64,000 nt of DNA from Gaiellasilicea sp963731615 (GTDB lineage: Bacteria; Actinomycetota; Thermoleophilia; Gaiellales; Gaiellaceae), in the NCBI GenBank assembly GCA_963731615.1, contig CAVSWD010000008.1, positions 496,001 to 560,000 on the forward strand, read 5' to 3'. A model generated the notes under the pieces. That model was given only the letters and a program-made list of their open reading frames with translations, was not told the origin of the DNA and did not search any database. Positions 1 through 8,454 of this stretch are shown here, in pieces (within the stretch, counting starts at the first letter, position 1; the number at the start of each line of letters is the position of its first letter). Made by a program: the position numbers and the translations under genes.

Positions 1-61
1 GCGAAGCGACACAGCACCGCCCTCGCCCGACCTCACCTCGTAACGGCCGGTTCGCGTCCGC

Positions 62-1969
62 TCAGACCGAGAGCTGGATCTCCGCGGGAAGCTCGTGCGG
101 CTCGTCGGCGGGCTCGAGCTCGAGCCGGACGCGGGAATCGAAGTAGACGTACGAGGTGACGAGCGCCACGAAGGGCATCGCGACGGCGTAGACGACTCCG
201 GCGACGACGTTGAGGAGCGGCAGCGGCGCGTCGGTGACGAAGATCAGCAGAGCACCGAGAAACGGCCCGACGACAAAGGCGAGCGCCGCGCTGAACACGA
301 CGAGCGAGGCGACACGCAGCCAGCGGCCGCGGACCAGCTCCGCACTGCGGCGGAGGGCGGCGAGTCCGCGGCAATCCTCGAGCTCGACGGCCTGGGCGAG
401 CAGCGACCAGCGGACGGCGAACCAGATCGCAACCGGGATCAGGAAGCCGGTCGCGACGAGCGCCATCAGCACGAGCGTCGCGAGCCCGAGCGCGCGCAGA
501 AGCGGCCTGGTCTTCCCGAGCGCAATCCGGTACGCCTCGACCGGCCCGATCGAGCGGCCGGCGTCGAGCTGGACGAGCGCACATGCCGTCGCCGCCTGGA
601 CGAGCCCGAGCCCGAGCAGCGTCAGCGTCAAGCCGAGCGCGACCAGGAACAAGGCGAGAGCCCCGGCCGACTCCCCCGTCGTCTCGACGCCGACGAACCC
701 GAAGCCGCCGACCACGAGCGCCTGCACGAACGAGATCAGCAGCGAGAGCGGAATGAAGAGGACGCCGAGACCGAGGAAGAGTCGAGCCCGCGAGAGGTAC
801 ATCCGTCCGGATGCGGACAGGATCTGACCCCACCGCCTGCGGCGTGCCACCCGCAGCGGCATCGCGGGACTCCAGGCGGTCCGCGTCGCAAGGTAGATCG
901 CAAGCGCGAGGAATCCTGCGAGGACGAGCAGTGTCAGCCCGGGCTCGCGGAGGAGCTTGATCAGGCCGCGCGACCCCGCCGCCACCGCCGAACAGAAGAA
1001 GTCCGTCGCGTCCGTCCCGAAGACGCCGGCGGTCGGCACCGCGTAGCTGCGTGCGCGCCAGTCCTCCGACCAGGTGATCGGCTCCGTCCACTGCGTCTTC
1101 AGATTGGGGCCGGTTGGCCCGTTGAAGAACGCGGGCTGGAACTCGCCCCAGCGTCCTTCGAAGGCGATCCACGGGAAGGCGGCTCGAGCCGCATCCTCGT
1201 CGCTCGGGATCGTCTCGACCGCAGGCCGGAGCTCGACGTGCGGGCCGACGGTGTTGTCGCACCCGACACCGGCCTCGGCCGAGCTGCCGATGTAGAGCGC
1301 CTCCGTGTACTTGTTCGCGTGCGAGCCGGCCGCCGGGTAGACGACGGGGTGCGTCCCGTCGACGAGCTCGAGCTTCTCGTCCTCCCAGTCGGCCCGCTCC
1401 GCACCCTCGTGCGAGCTGTAGCCGATCTCGACCGGCTTCTCACCGAGCGCCTCCCCCGCGTCGTCGGCCTCGAAGACGAGCTGCACCATCTCCCAGTCGC
1501 CTTCGTGCAGGTTGTTGAACTCGTTGAAGACGTAGAAGAACCAGTACTGGAGCGCAACCCGGCCGGGACTTCCTGAATCCGATGCGACGTGCGCGTAGAT
1601 CGTCGGCTCGCCGTCCTCGACCAGGTGGCGCTGCCAGCGCTCGTAGTCGCAACCAGGGTCAAGCGCGTTGCCGGGAAAGTCGAGGTGATACGAGAAGCGG
1701 CCGACGAGGTCGTCGGCCTCGGGTCCGATCTCGACGAGGTTGGAGGCCGTCCACGGCCCCCGTAGCGCCACGCCGGCGTCATCCATGAGGAGGTCGACGT
1801 CGAGCGGGTCGAACGGCTCACCCGGACCGCACTCCTCGGCCTGCTCGACGAGGCGCACCACCGGCGCGTACCGCTCCGCGAGCGCGCGCTCGTCGTCGAG
1901 ATCGGCGGCCGCGACGGCCGGCGCGGCAAGCGCGAGCAGCGCCGTCAGCGCCGTGAGGAGGCATTTCAT
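62..1969 (-). CDS. Vps62-like domain fused to GPDPase-type membrane domain, exported membrane protein
   Basis: This 635-residue protein has an N-terminal signal peptide (MKCLLTALTALLALAAPAVA). A soluble region of about 320 residues carries motifs typical of Vps62-related proteins (YAPVVRL near the start, FDP, and NLHEGDWEMVQL with the HEGDWE core). The C-terminal half, from about residue 345, holds a TM segment and then several hydrophobic helices like the membrane domain found in glycerophosphodiester phosphodiesterases (DUF4013-like). The ATG was chosen because it overlaps the stop of the upstream glutaminase gene by 4 bp (ATGA), so the two are probably co-transcribed. The soluble part should lie outside the membrane. 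The domain families are recognised from motifs. No enzymatic role can be assigned, and a larger open frame upstream of this start is noise. Confidence 0.7.
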   Translation of the reverse strand: MKCLLTALTALLALAAPAVAAADLDDERALAERYAPVVRLVEQAEECGPGEPFDPLDVDLLMDDAGVALRGPWTASNLVEIGPEADDLVGRFSYHLDFPGNALDPGCDYERWQRHLVEDGEPTIYAHVASDSGSPGRVALQYWFFYVFNEFNNLHEGDWEMVQLVFEADDAGEALGEKPVEIGYSSHEGAERADWEDEKLELVDGTHPVVYPAAGSHANKYTEALYIGSSAEAGVGCDNTVGPHVELRPAVETIPSDEDAARAAFPWIAFEGRWGEFQPAFFNGPTGPNLKTQWTEPITWSEDWRARSYAVPTAGVFGTDATDFFCSAVAAGSRGLIKLLREPGLTLLVLAGFLALAIYLATRTAWSPAMPLRVARRRRWGQILSASGRMYLSRARLFLGLGVLFIPLSLLISFVQALVVGGFGFVGVETTGESAGALALFLVALGLTLTLLGLGLVQAATACALVQLDAGRSIGPVEAYRIALGKTRPLLRALGLATLVLMALVATGFLIPVAIWFAVRWSLLAQAVELEDCRGLAALRRSAELVRGRWLRVASLVVFSAALAFVVGPFLGALLIFVTDAPLPLLNVVAGVVYAVAMPFVALVTSYVYFDSRVRLELEPADEPHELPAEIQLSV

Positions 1970-2975
1970 GTCACCGGTTTCGACGCGAAGATGTCCATTC
2001 CCAGCCGCTCCGCGAGAAAGCGGGCAGCGAGGACGCCTCGGACGCTGTTGCCGGCCGCGTCCAGCGGCGGCGCGAACGTGCCCAGGGCGCCCTTTCCGGG
2101 CGAGACCGTGATGACGCCGCCGCCGATCCCGCTCTTGCCCGGCAAGCCGACGTCGTACAGCCAGTCCCCGGAGGCCTCGTACAGCCCCGCGGTCGCCATC
2201 ACAGCCAGCGTGTAGCGGCAGGTGACCGCGTCGACGACGCGCTCGTGCGTCACCGGGTTGACGCCGCCGCCCGCGAGCGTCGCCCCCATCACCGCAAGAT
2301 CGAGGGCGGTGACGCTCAGGGAGCTCTGCCTCGTATAGAGGTCGAGCGCCTCCGCCGCGTCGCAGGCGAGCCGGCCGTAGCTCTGCAGGAGACCGACGAT
2401 GCTCCGGTTGCGGTGATTCGTCTCCGAGGCCGACTCGTAGACCTCGGTATCGAGCGCGAGCGGCCGCCCGGCGAAGCGCGAGAGGCCGTCGCAGACCGAG
2501 CGCCACCGCTCGCCGGCGTCCGCTCCGGGCACGCGGCTGGTCGTCGCGATCGCGCCCGGATTCACCATCGGGTTCGTCCGGCCGTCGCCGGAGCGCTCGA
2601 TCGCCTCGACCGAGTTGAACGGCAACCCGGTGCTGTTCACCCCCAGCTGACGCCGCGCGTCGTCCGCCCCGATTGCCTCGCACACGAGCGCGAAGACGAA
2701 CGGCTTCGCGACGCTCATGATCGTGAACGCGACGTCCACGTCACCCGCCACTGCCGTCTCGCCGTGGTGTTGACGACGCAGACGCCGAAGAGCTCCGCGG
2801 GCACCCGCGCCAGCGCCGGGTAGACCTCCGAGACGGTTCCGTCCGCCACCTGGGCGAAGCGCTCGTGCACCTCGTCGACCAGAGCCCGAACCAGCTCTGA
2901 CCGCGGCAGCTCGCCGGTCGAGACATGCCGGCTCGCGGTTCCGGTTGCGGTGACGGCCGCGGTACGTCTTCGCAC
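1966..2975 (-). pseudogene. glsA: Glutaminase (glsA family), interrupted by a one-base frameshift
   Basis: The C-terminal part is a clear serine-dependent glutaminase (L-Gln to L-Glu plus NH3). It has the SxxK catalytic motif in FTIMSVAKPF, NPMVNPGAIA, an asparagine-rich ETNHRNRS stretch, and GLPGKSGIGGG near the end. The N-terminal part (ELPRSELVRALVDEVHERFA, then AELFGVCVVNT) lies in a different frame. The frames join near position 2766, where one base seems to be missing between GVCVVNT and GETAVAGDVD. Adding one base would give about 336 residues, a normal family length. The GTG at 2975 is the best upstream start I can see, but there is no strong ribosome binding site. It may be a true pseudogene, but given many similar single-base breaks in this window a consensus error is more likely. 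Confidence 0.75.
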
Positions 2976-3006
2976 TTCGAACGAATCGTACTGACCGGAG
3001 GAAAAA

Positions 3007-3032
3007 TGGAGACGGCGGGAATCGAACCCGCG
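3007..3032 (-). repeat. Copy of the tmRNA 3' end (T-arm plus acceptor strand), imperfect
   Basis: These 26 bases match the 3' end of ssrA (from 8922) with one mismatch, in the same orientation: T-arm sequence followed by the acceptor 3' strand. No tRNA can be folded upstream, since the sequence beyond 3050 is the end of a protein gene. It is therefore an isolated 3' fragment. Such fragments are typical attachment-site leftovers of elements that integrate at tmRNA or tRNA genes. Chance similarity to a tRNA T-arm cannot be excluded. Confidence 0.5.
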
Positions 3033-3050
3033 AAACGTTCCCACCTCTCA

Positions 3051-3452
3051 TCAGCCGGGAATCCCAGCCTCGCCGCCCCGCCGCGCGACCGCCGCGACGA
3101 GGAGGAACAGCGCCGCCGCGGCTGCGACGCCGAGGAGCCCGGGGGCGAGGCCGTGTCGGGCGGGGACGGCGGCCGCCAGGAGGGCGACGGTCGCGCCGGC
3201 GAACGCGAGCAGCGCAGCGACGAGCAGGCGCCCCATCAGGACGGCGGTGACGGCCGGTCGCTCGACCGCCGCATCCGGCGCCGGGCCGCGGGAAAGAGAG
3301 ACGAGCTCGCACAGGATGAGGACGGCGGCGGCGAGGAGCGGAATGCTCCAAACGGGGACGTTTTCGCCATAGAGAACCGCGAGCCCACCGAGGACGGCGC
3401 CGAGGCCGAGCGCCGCAGCTGCGGCGGCGCACCGAAATCGCCTCCCGCTCAT
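3051..3452 (-). CDS. Small hydrophobic membrane protein, last gene of MoxR operon
   Basis: This 133-residue protein has about four hydrophobic stretches (for example LGLGAVLGGLAVLYG and LLVAALLAFAGATVALLAAA). No domain is recognised. Its ATG overlaps the stop of the DUF58 gene by 4 bp (ATGA), which ties it to the DUF4129-like/MoxR/DUF58 operon as its distal gene. It probably acts in the membrane with the other products. A tmRNA-like fragment lies just beyond its stop. It could be a lineage-specific operon partner without any characterised relative. Confidence 0.6.
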   Translation of the reverse strand: MSGRRFRCAAAAAALGLGAVLGGLAVLYGENVPVWSIPLLAAAVLILCELVSLSRGPAPDAAVERPAVTAVLMGRLLVAALLAFAGATVALLAAAVPARHGLAPGLLGVAAAAALFLLVAAVARRGGEAGIPG

Positions 3453-4693
3453 CGTGCCGCGGCGAGCACTTGGACGGGAGCGGCGATCGGCTCGTCCGAT
3501 CCCCACGAGGCGAGCGCGATCCCCGCGCCGGCGAGCCGCGTTCGGACGGCGTCCCGCTCGAGTAACCAGGTTCGCCAGGCGATCGGCCCGGCGACGGCCT
3601 CGGCGTCGGCGAGGTACGGAAGCGGATCGACCTCGACGATCGAGACCTGGTAGCCGCGGCGGCGGAGATGGAGGAGCGCGCGCGCGACGCGCCAGTCGAG
3701 CAGCGGCGTCAGCGCGACGATCAGCGACTGGGGCGGGAGGATCCGGCGCGGGATGAGGCTCGTGTCGCGCCAGCGGTGCGTTCGCGCGACCTCGCTCTCG
3801 AGCAAGGCGTCCGCGATCCGATACTGCTGGCGCAGGCCCGAGCCGGGGATGATCCACTCGACGTCGCCGCCGAAGCGGAGGAGCCCGACGCGGTCGCGCT
3901 GGCGGAGATAGGCCTCGCTCAGCGAGGCGGCCGCGCGCACGGCGTGGTCGAGCGTGCTCGACGCGCTCGTCGCGGTGGCTCCGAGCGCGTCGAGGAAGAT
4001 GACGACGTCGGAGCTCCGCTCGGGAAGCCGATCGTTGACGAGCAGCCGGCCGCGGGCGGCGGTCGCACGCCAGTTGACCCTCCGGGCGCGCTCGCCGGGG
4101 GCGAGGAACCGGAGCTCGGCGAACTCGATGCCTTCGCCGGCGACCGCGGCCGGACGGCTGCCGGTCACCGGGCGTGTCGCCCGCGGCCCGGCGAGCCGTC
4201 GCAGCCTCTCGACCGACGGGTAGACCCGCAGCGTCGTGGCCGGCTCGACGACGAGCTCCGCGCGACGGAGGTGAAGCTGATCGCGCGCCGAGAGCCGGAT
4301 CGAATCAATGCGGAAGGCGCCCCAGCGAGGGCAGTTGATCGAGTACTCGAGCGTCCGCGTCTCGCCCGCATGGAGCGCGAGCACGCGCCGCGTTGGCCCT
4401 CCGTCCCGATCGAGGCGCTCCGGCAGCCGCAGCTCGACGTCGAGCCAGGGGCATGCGTCCGACGCGGCAAGCGTCAGCTCGAGCTCGACCCGCCCGCCCT
4501 CGATCACGCGATCGGCCGAGACCCGGACGGTCGCTTCGGGCAGCCGAGGCGGTCGCGCCGCGAGCCCGAAGAGCAGCGGAACCAGGAAACCGGCTCCGAC
4601 CGCGACCAGCGCCGGCTGCGCGGTCGCGAGGCCGGCGAGGAGCCCGGCCGAAGCGACGACGAACCAGACGACGGCGCGCTGCTCGAACGTCAC
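3449..4693 (-). CDS. DUF58 domain protein, MoxR partner
   Basis: This 414-residue protein has two N-terminal TM helices (WFVVASAGLLAGLA, then ALVAVGAGFLVPLLFGLAA). A beta-rich middle is followed by the DUF58 signature around FLAPGERARRVNWRATAARG, and then a vWA-like domain containing DVVIFLDA. DUF58 proteins occur with MoxR ATPases and are thought to work in protein-complex assembly or envelope functions; the molecular role is not established. The GTG start at 4693 overlaps the MoxR stop (GTGA), giving tight translational coupling on both sides. No transglutaminase gene of the TgpA type, a frequent third partner, is seen next to it. Confidence 0.85.
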   Translation of the reverse strand: MTFEQRAVVWFVVASAGLLAGLATAQPALVAVGAGFLVPLLFGLAARPPRLPEATVRVSADRVIEGGRVELELTLAASDACPWLDVELRLPERLDRDGGPTRRVLALHAGETRTLEYSINCPRWGAFRIDSIRLSARDQLHLRRAELVVEPATTLRVYPSVERLRRLAGPRATRPVTGSRPAAVAGEGIEFAELRFLAPGERARRVNWRATAARGRLLVNDRLPERSSDVVIFLDALGATATSASSTLDHAVRAAASLSEAYLRQRDRVGLLRFGGDVEWIIPGSGLRQQYRIADALLESEVARTHRWRDTSLIPRRILPPQSLIVALTPLLDWRVARALLHLRRRGYQVSIVEVDPLPYLADAEAVAGPIAWRTWLLERDAVRTRLAGAGIALASWGSDEPIAAPVQVLAAAR

Positions 4694-5664
4694 GACGATT
4701 CGTCCAGGACCGGCACCGGAACCGACGCGACGGCCGCCCGCACCGCTTCGGCCGGATCGATCCGCTGCACCCAGAGCTCCGGCGCCAGCGTGAGCCTGTG
4801 CGCGAGGGCGGGGACCGACACCGCCTTGATGTCGTCCGGCGTGACGAAGTCGCGGCCGAGATACGCGGCGCGGGCGCGGGCCAGCTTCATCAGCGCGAGC
4901 GAGCCCCTCGGCGAGGCCCCGACGGCCAGCTGCGGCGATTCCCTCGTCGCGCGCGCGATCGCGACCGCGTACTCGGCAAGCGGCGGGGCGACGTGCACCG
5001 CCTCGACCGCCGCCTGCATCGCCCGCAGCGCCTGCTGGTCGCAGACGGGCTCGAGCTCGATCTGCTCGCGCCGTCGACGTGCGCGTTCGAGGAGGATGTC
5101 GCGCTCCGCGTCCTCCGACGGGTAGCCGATCGCGATGCGGACGAGAAAACGGTCGAGCTGCGCCTCCGGCAGCGGATACGTCCCCTCGTATTCGATCGGG
5201 TTCTGCGTCGCGAGGACGAGAAAAGGGGACTCGAGCTGCCGCGTCGTGTTCTCGAGGGTTACTTGCCGTTCTTCCATCGCCTCGAGCAACGCGGCCTGCG
5301 TCTTGCCCGGCGCGCGGTTGATCTCGTCGGCGAGCAGGATGTTCGTGAAGATCGGCCCGGGCTCGAACGTGAAGCTGCCGCTGGAGCGGTCGTAGATCGA
5401 GGCGCCTGTGATGTCGCTCGGGATCAGGTCCGGGGTGAACTGGATCCGGGCGAAGTCCATCGCGCACACCTGCGCGAAGGAGCGGGCGAGCAGGGTCTTG
5501 CCCAGCCCTGGGAGATCCTCGATCAGCACGTGGCCGTCGGCGAGCAGGGCGAACAGCACCATCTCCACCGCCTCTCGCTTGCCGATGATCGCCTGCTCGA
5601 CGGCGTCGACCACCGCGGTCGCCAGCTCCTGGACGGCGACGCCTGCCTTCGCCTCGTCGGTCAC
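4690..5664 (-). CDS. MoxR-family AAA+ ATPase
   Basis: This 324-residue protein is of normal MoxR length. The Walker A region reads DLPGLGKTLLARSF, Walker B is ILLADEINRA, and the sensor-1 segment is VLATQNPIEYEGTYPLPEAQ, a strong family hallmark. MoxR ATPases act as chaperone-like assembly factors together with DUF58/vWA proteins, and here the DUF58 gene follows directly. The GTG start at 5664 overlaps the preceding stop (GTGA). A longer open frame extends upstream, but it would overlap two other operon genes and is rejected. Confidence 0.92.
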   Translation of the reverse strand: MTDEAKAGVAVQELATAVVDAVEQAIIGKREAVEMVLFALLADGHVLIEDLPGLGKTLLARSFAQVCAMDFARIQFTPDLIPSDITGASIYDRSSGSFTFEPGPIFTNILLADEINRAPGKTQAALLEAMEERQVTLENTTRQLESPFLVLATQNPIEYEGTYPLPEAQLDRFLVRIAIGYPSEDAERDILLERARRRREQIELEPVCDQQALRAMQAAVEAVHVAPPLAEYAVAIARATRESPQLAVGASPRGSLALMKLARARAAYLGRDFVTPDDIKAVSVPALAHRLTLAPELWVQRIDPAEAVRAAVASVPVPVLDESS

Positions 5665-6143
5665 AGCTGCTCCAGCCGCTCGATCGCCGTTCGCAGGTCG
5701 TTGCCGGCGAGACCCCGGCCGACGCGGTACGCGGCCGACGGACGGTCGGGACGGACAATGTCCCACAGCACGTCGCCGAGCAGCTCCTGCGCGCGCCGTG
5801 GCGCGAGCGCCATGTCGACGCCGCGGCGGCCGAGGCGTGCGGCAACAATCGGGACGAGCAGGGGTCGGAGCGACCGGTCGACGCCGACCTCCGATTGCTC
5901 GCTCGCCCGCAGATCGTCCGCGATCTGGCGCAGCCGTAACGGCATTTCGTCGTCGCGCGCACGCAACGGTGGCTGTTGCCTCCGCTCGGGTCGAAGCTGC
6001 AGCGCGGCCGCGGCGGCGAGCGCGGTGGCGAAAGCCAGCGCGGAGGCGAGCGCGACCGTGCTGCCCTGCCCGAAGACGAGACCCAAGGCGGTCGCCGCGA
6101 CACAGCCGGCGGTGACGACGAGCAGCGCGCGGCGGGCGGTCAC
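5661..6143 (-). CDS. Two-helix membrane protein of the MoxR operon
   Basis: This 160-residue protein starts with two hydrophobic helices (ALLVVTAGCVAATALGLVFG and VALASALAFATALAAAAALQ). A soluble region rich in Arg and Glu follows and ends in RGLAGNDLRTAIERLEQL. No family is recognised. The GTG start at 6143 and the TGA stop at 5661 both overlap neighbouring genes by 4 bp, so it is a coupled member of the operon between the DUF4129-like gene and MoxR. It is probably a membrane anchor or adaptor, inferred from position only. Confidence 0.65.
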   Translation of the reverse strand: MTARRALLVVTAGCVAATALGLVFGQGSTVALASALAFATALAAAAALQLRPERRQQPPLRARDDEMPLRLRQIADDLRASEQSEVGVDRSLRPLLVPIVAARLGRRGVDMALAPRRAQELLGDVLWDIVRPDRPSAAYRVGRGLAGNDLRTAIERLEQL

Positions 6144-7036
6144 CGCGGCGCGACCTCCGCCTCGACCCGCCGCACCGACGCGATCGCGCGCCTGCGGTCG
6201 TCCTCGTCCATCGGGTGCTCGCTGAAGCGGGCGATCTCGAAGAGGCCGGTGAGGTCGGACGCTGCTGCAGCGCTCGCGCCGAGCACTCGAAGGACGCGGG
6301 CCGTGAACTCGGCCGGGGTCTCGTCCGGCGCACGCGAGAGCTCGATCGCGCCGAGCGACTCCTCCATGCGCGCGTAGGCGCGCTGGACGGCAAGCCGCGG
6401 ATCTCGCTCGGACTCCAGGTCAGCGAGCGACCGCCTGAGGCCGGAGCCGACCCTCGCCGCCGCATCGGGAACCACGGCCTGACGTGCGCGCCGCGCGCGC
6501 CGACGACGGACGACGACTGCCGCCGGCGCGACCAGGAGCAGTGCCGCCGCCGAGCCGACGACGAGCCACGCCAGCGAGACCGAGGTCGTGTGTCCCGCCG
6601 GAGCCGAGGTGCTCGCGCTCGCCTGGCCGCGCGCGGCGTTCCCGGGCGTCGCGCCGGGCGGTGTCGCCGCATCAGGAACGAGGAACGGCAGAGTGAGCAG
6701 CAGGAACGCGCCGATCGCTCCGCCGACGATCGCAACGGCCTTCCCGGCCGCGGACAGCGACCCCCCGAGCCCCTCGAGGTCTCTCGAGCCGAGCCGTCGC
6801 CTCCGTTGCCGGCGCTTTTCCACCGAGGGCGTCCCCGCCCAGACGAGGAGCAGCGACCCGACGACGAGCGCGCCCGCGGCGGCGGCCAGCGCGGAGACGA
6901 CGCCGACCGGGACGTCCTGCCGGCCGCCGGCGTGCCATGGTGACCCGCCGCTTGCCAGCGCCACGAGTGACACCAGCAGGAGCCCCGCCGCGGTGGCAGC
7001 GATCGCTCGGACGTCGCTCAGAGGTCTGACTGGCAC
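6140..7036 (-). CDS. DUF4129-like membrane protein, first gene of MoxR operon
   Basis: The protein is about 298 residues from the GTG at 7036; an ATG at 7147 would add 37 residues that look non-coding. It has four hydrophobic segments (AIAATAAGLLLVSLVALASG, ALAAAAGALVVGSLLLVWAG, AVAIVGGAIGAFLLLTLPFL, LAWLVVGSAAALLLVAPAAV). The cytosolic C-terminus has AVQRAYARMEESLGAIELSR and RAPDETPAEFTARV, which are typical of DUF4129. This domain often accompanies MoxR/DUF58 operons and transglutaminase-like proteins. The gene heads a five-gene run with 4-bp overlaps at every junction. The start codon is uncertain because no clear ribosome binding site precedes either candidate. Confidence 0.7.
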   Translation of the reverse strand: MPVRPLSDVRAIAATAAGLLLVSLVALASGGSPWHAGGRQDVPVGVVSALAAAAGALVVGSLLLVWAGTPSVEKRRQRRRRLGSRDLEGLGGSLSAAGKAVAIVGGAIGAFLLLTLPFLVPDAATPPGATPGNAARGQASASTSAPAGHTTSVSLAWLVVGSAAALLLVAPAAVVVRRRRARRARQAVVPDAAARVGSGLRRSLADLESERDPRLAVQRAYARMEESLGAIELSRAPDETPAEFTARVLRVLGASAAAASDLTGLFEIARFSEHPMDEDDRRRAIASVRRVEAEVAPR

Positions 7037-7183
7037 GGCTTGATCATCGTCGATTCGCTCTGCGGAATTCGAGTGCCCGTGAATCCGCGATAGAAGCCTT
7101 GCTCGCTCGCAGCGGGAGACGAAGAGCCGACCGACTGAATGCTTCAATCGACCGGCTCCAAGAACCGCCTGGTTGAGCCAAAG

Positions 7184-7212
7184 GTGGAGGCGGCGGGAAT
7201 CGAACCCGCGTC
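7184..7212 (-). repeat. Perfect 29-bp copy of the tmRNA 3' end (att-like)
   Basis: The 29 bases are identical to 8921-8949, which is the T-arm and acceptor strand of ssrA plus one flanking base, in the same orientation. With the ssrA copy it forms direct repeats 1.7 kb apart around an orphan replication-initiator-like gene. This is the arrangement left by an element that integrates at the 3' end of tmRNA. No full tmRNA lies upstream of it. Confidence 0.7.
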
Positions 7213-7214
7213 GC

Positions 7215-7322
7215 GGCCCGGTCGCGGATGAAGCAGAGGGGGACCCGGACTTACTCGGCGAATGGCTCTCGGAGTTCGCCGCTGAGCCGCGTCACAAGCT
7301 CGACTTCGAGGGCGAGCTATGA
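7215..7322 (+). pseudogene. 3' remnant of a gene coupled to the replication-initiator-like gene
   Basis: An open frame on the plus strand reads ADEAEGDPDLLGEWLSEF and then AAEPRHKLDFEGEL. Its TGA (7320-7322) overlaps the ATG of the downstream gene by 4 bp. The codon pattern looks protein-coding only after the att-like repeat, so the gene seems to have lost its 5' part at the repeat. No family can be named. The coupling implies the downstream gene was once inside a longer operon on the mobile element. Confidence 0.4.
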
Positions 7323-8305
7323 GTTCGGCCGAAGTCGTTGGCATGGGCTGGCACGACACGTACTTCCGCTGGGACATCTCGACACCCCAGCGGGTCGTGA
7401 GCCGCCTTCAGGAGTTGCCCGGTCAAGGTTCGCTGATACAGCCGGGAACGAAGCTCTACGCGGAGCGGGATCGGTTCGGAAAGTGGGAACACCTGCTCGG
7501 ACCTCAGAACGTGATGCTCAGCTACACAGTGCGTCCCCGAAAGACGGAACTGATCCGGCGGCTCGAGGTCCAAGCTCATCTCGGGCGCGAGGGCGAAGAC
7601 GACTTGTGTCGGCCGTCAGAATTCGAGAGCGGCTACAAGCGTCTCGAAGCGTTCATGGCAATGGTCGGGGTTCTGCCTCCCGAGGATCCGGTCTGCGTTC
7701 GACTCGACGCGGCGGTCGATGTGACGTACGGCGATCCACGCGAGGCACAGCAGGTTCTCGAAGCCCTGCGTTTTGCCCGCTGGCCCGGACAGTGGTATGC
7801 GGAGTTCCAGGGACCTCCACCCCACACCACTGTCGCCATCAAGAGAGGGACGAAGATCATCGGACGGGTCTACTGCCGGAACACAAAGCTCAAAAACGGT
7901 GGTCCTCGGTGGGGAAAGCTGCGGTTCGAGAGCGAGCAACGATTCACGTGGAGAGAGGCTAGGCCCCTCGACGATTTGCGGAGCGAGACGGCCGCGTCGG
8001 TGTACTGGGGCACCGTGTTCGGGCAGGGACGAGCGGCCGGCACGGTGACGAGAATTAAGAGGGAGGTTCAGACCATGAGGTTGATCGAACGGGTTCAAAC
8101 AGCACGTAGGCGCCGCGCACTCGCTAAGGCGCTGGGTGTCGCGCCAGCGGATGCCGAGACTGCGCCTCTGGACGTAAGTCTCGACGAGCTTCTCGATGCT
8201 CCGCGCTCGGCCTGGACTGCCGCGCAACCGAACTGCCGGTGGGCGGGACGGGTGGAGCCCTTCCGCCGTCAGGCGGTGGGCTCGCCCGCCCCGACCGAAG
8301 GCTGA
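7319..8305 (+). CDS. Replication-initiator-like protein (phage gene II/X or Rep_trans type), orphan
   Basis: This 328-residue protein has a middle motif VRLDAAVDVTYG, then TTVAIKRGTKIIGRVYCRNT and a later RFESEQRF. The order 'RLD-x-x-VD', a T-rich strand, a strand ending in YxxN/K and an (R)-x-E strand is that of rolling-circle or filamentous-phage-like replication initiators. The match is judged by eye and is moderate. The codons end in A/T more often than those of neighbouring genes (ATA, CAA, AAA, GTT appear), which suggests foreign origin. It sits alone between copies of the tmRNA 3' end with no integrase, so it is probably a leftover of an integrated element. The start has GAGGGCGAG upstream and overlaps the preceding remnant. 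Confidence 0.55.
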   Translation: MSSAEVVGMGWHDTYFRWDISTPQRVVSRLQELPGQGSLIQPGTKLYAERDRFGKWEHLLGPQNVMLSYTVRPRKTELIRRLEVQAHLGREGEDDLCRPSEFESGYKRLEAFMAMVGVLPPEDPVCVRLDAAVDVTYGDPREAQQVLEALRFARWPGQWYAEFQGPPPHTTVAIKRGTKIIGRVYCRNTKLKNGGPRWGKLRFESEQRFTWREARPLDDLRSETAASVYWGTVFGQGRAAGTVTRIKREVQTMRLIERVQTARRRRALAKALGVAPADAETAPLDVSLDELLDAPRSAWTAAQPNCRWAGRVEPFRRQAVGSPAPTEG

Positions 8306-8307
8306 AT

Positions 8308-8454
8308 ATGCGGCGAGGGGCACAGGCGGAAGCCAAAGCCCTTCTTCGACAGCGACAACGCGGACCTTCGCCCCGCCTCGCCGCCCTTTCACATCAAGCC
8401 TCTAGTCCTCGTCCTCCCAATATTCGAGCTCGGGCCCCGGGCGAGCGAAGATGA
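8308..8454 (+). CDS. Possible short gene after the replication-initiator-like gene
   Basis: An ATG two bases after the stop of the replication-initiator-like gene opens a 48-codon frame. It begins MRRGAQAEAKALLRQRQRG, which could be the start of a basic element protein. The last 50 bases overlap the convergent cupin gene and look non-coding, so if real it is truncated. Support is only its position and the first 20 or so codons. Confidence 0.2.
   Translation: MRRGAQAEAKALLRQRQRGPSPRLAALSHQASSPRPPNIRARAPGERR

Larger units (their letters stand above)
7184..8401. mobile_element. Remnant of an element integrated at the tmRNA gene
   Basis: This segment holds the att-like copy of the tmRNA 3' end, a 5'-truncated gene, the replication-initiator-like gene and a short trailing frame, all on the plus strand. 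Its neighbours are on the minus strand. Base usage is less GC-rich than the flanks. The right boundary is uncertain: the cupin gene up to 8866 may be cargo or host. No recombinase, relaxase or FtsK-like gene remains. Confidence 0.45.

Noticed and set aside
3007..3090. A tRNA gene on the minus strand ending at 3007
   Set aside because: Only the T-arm and acceptor 3' strand are present. No matching 5' acceptor strand or anticodon arm exists upstream, where a protein gene ends at 3051.
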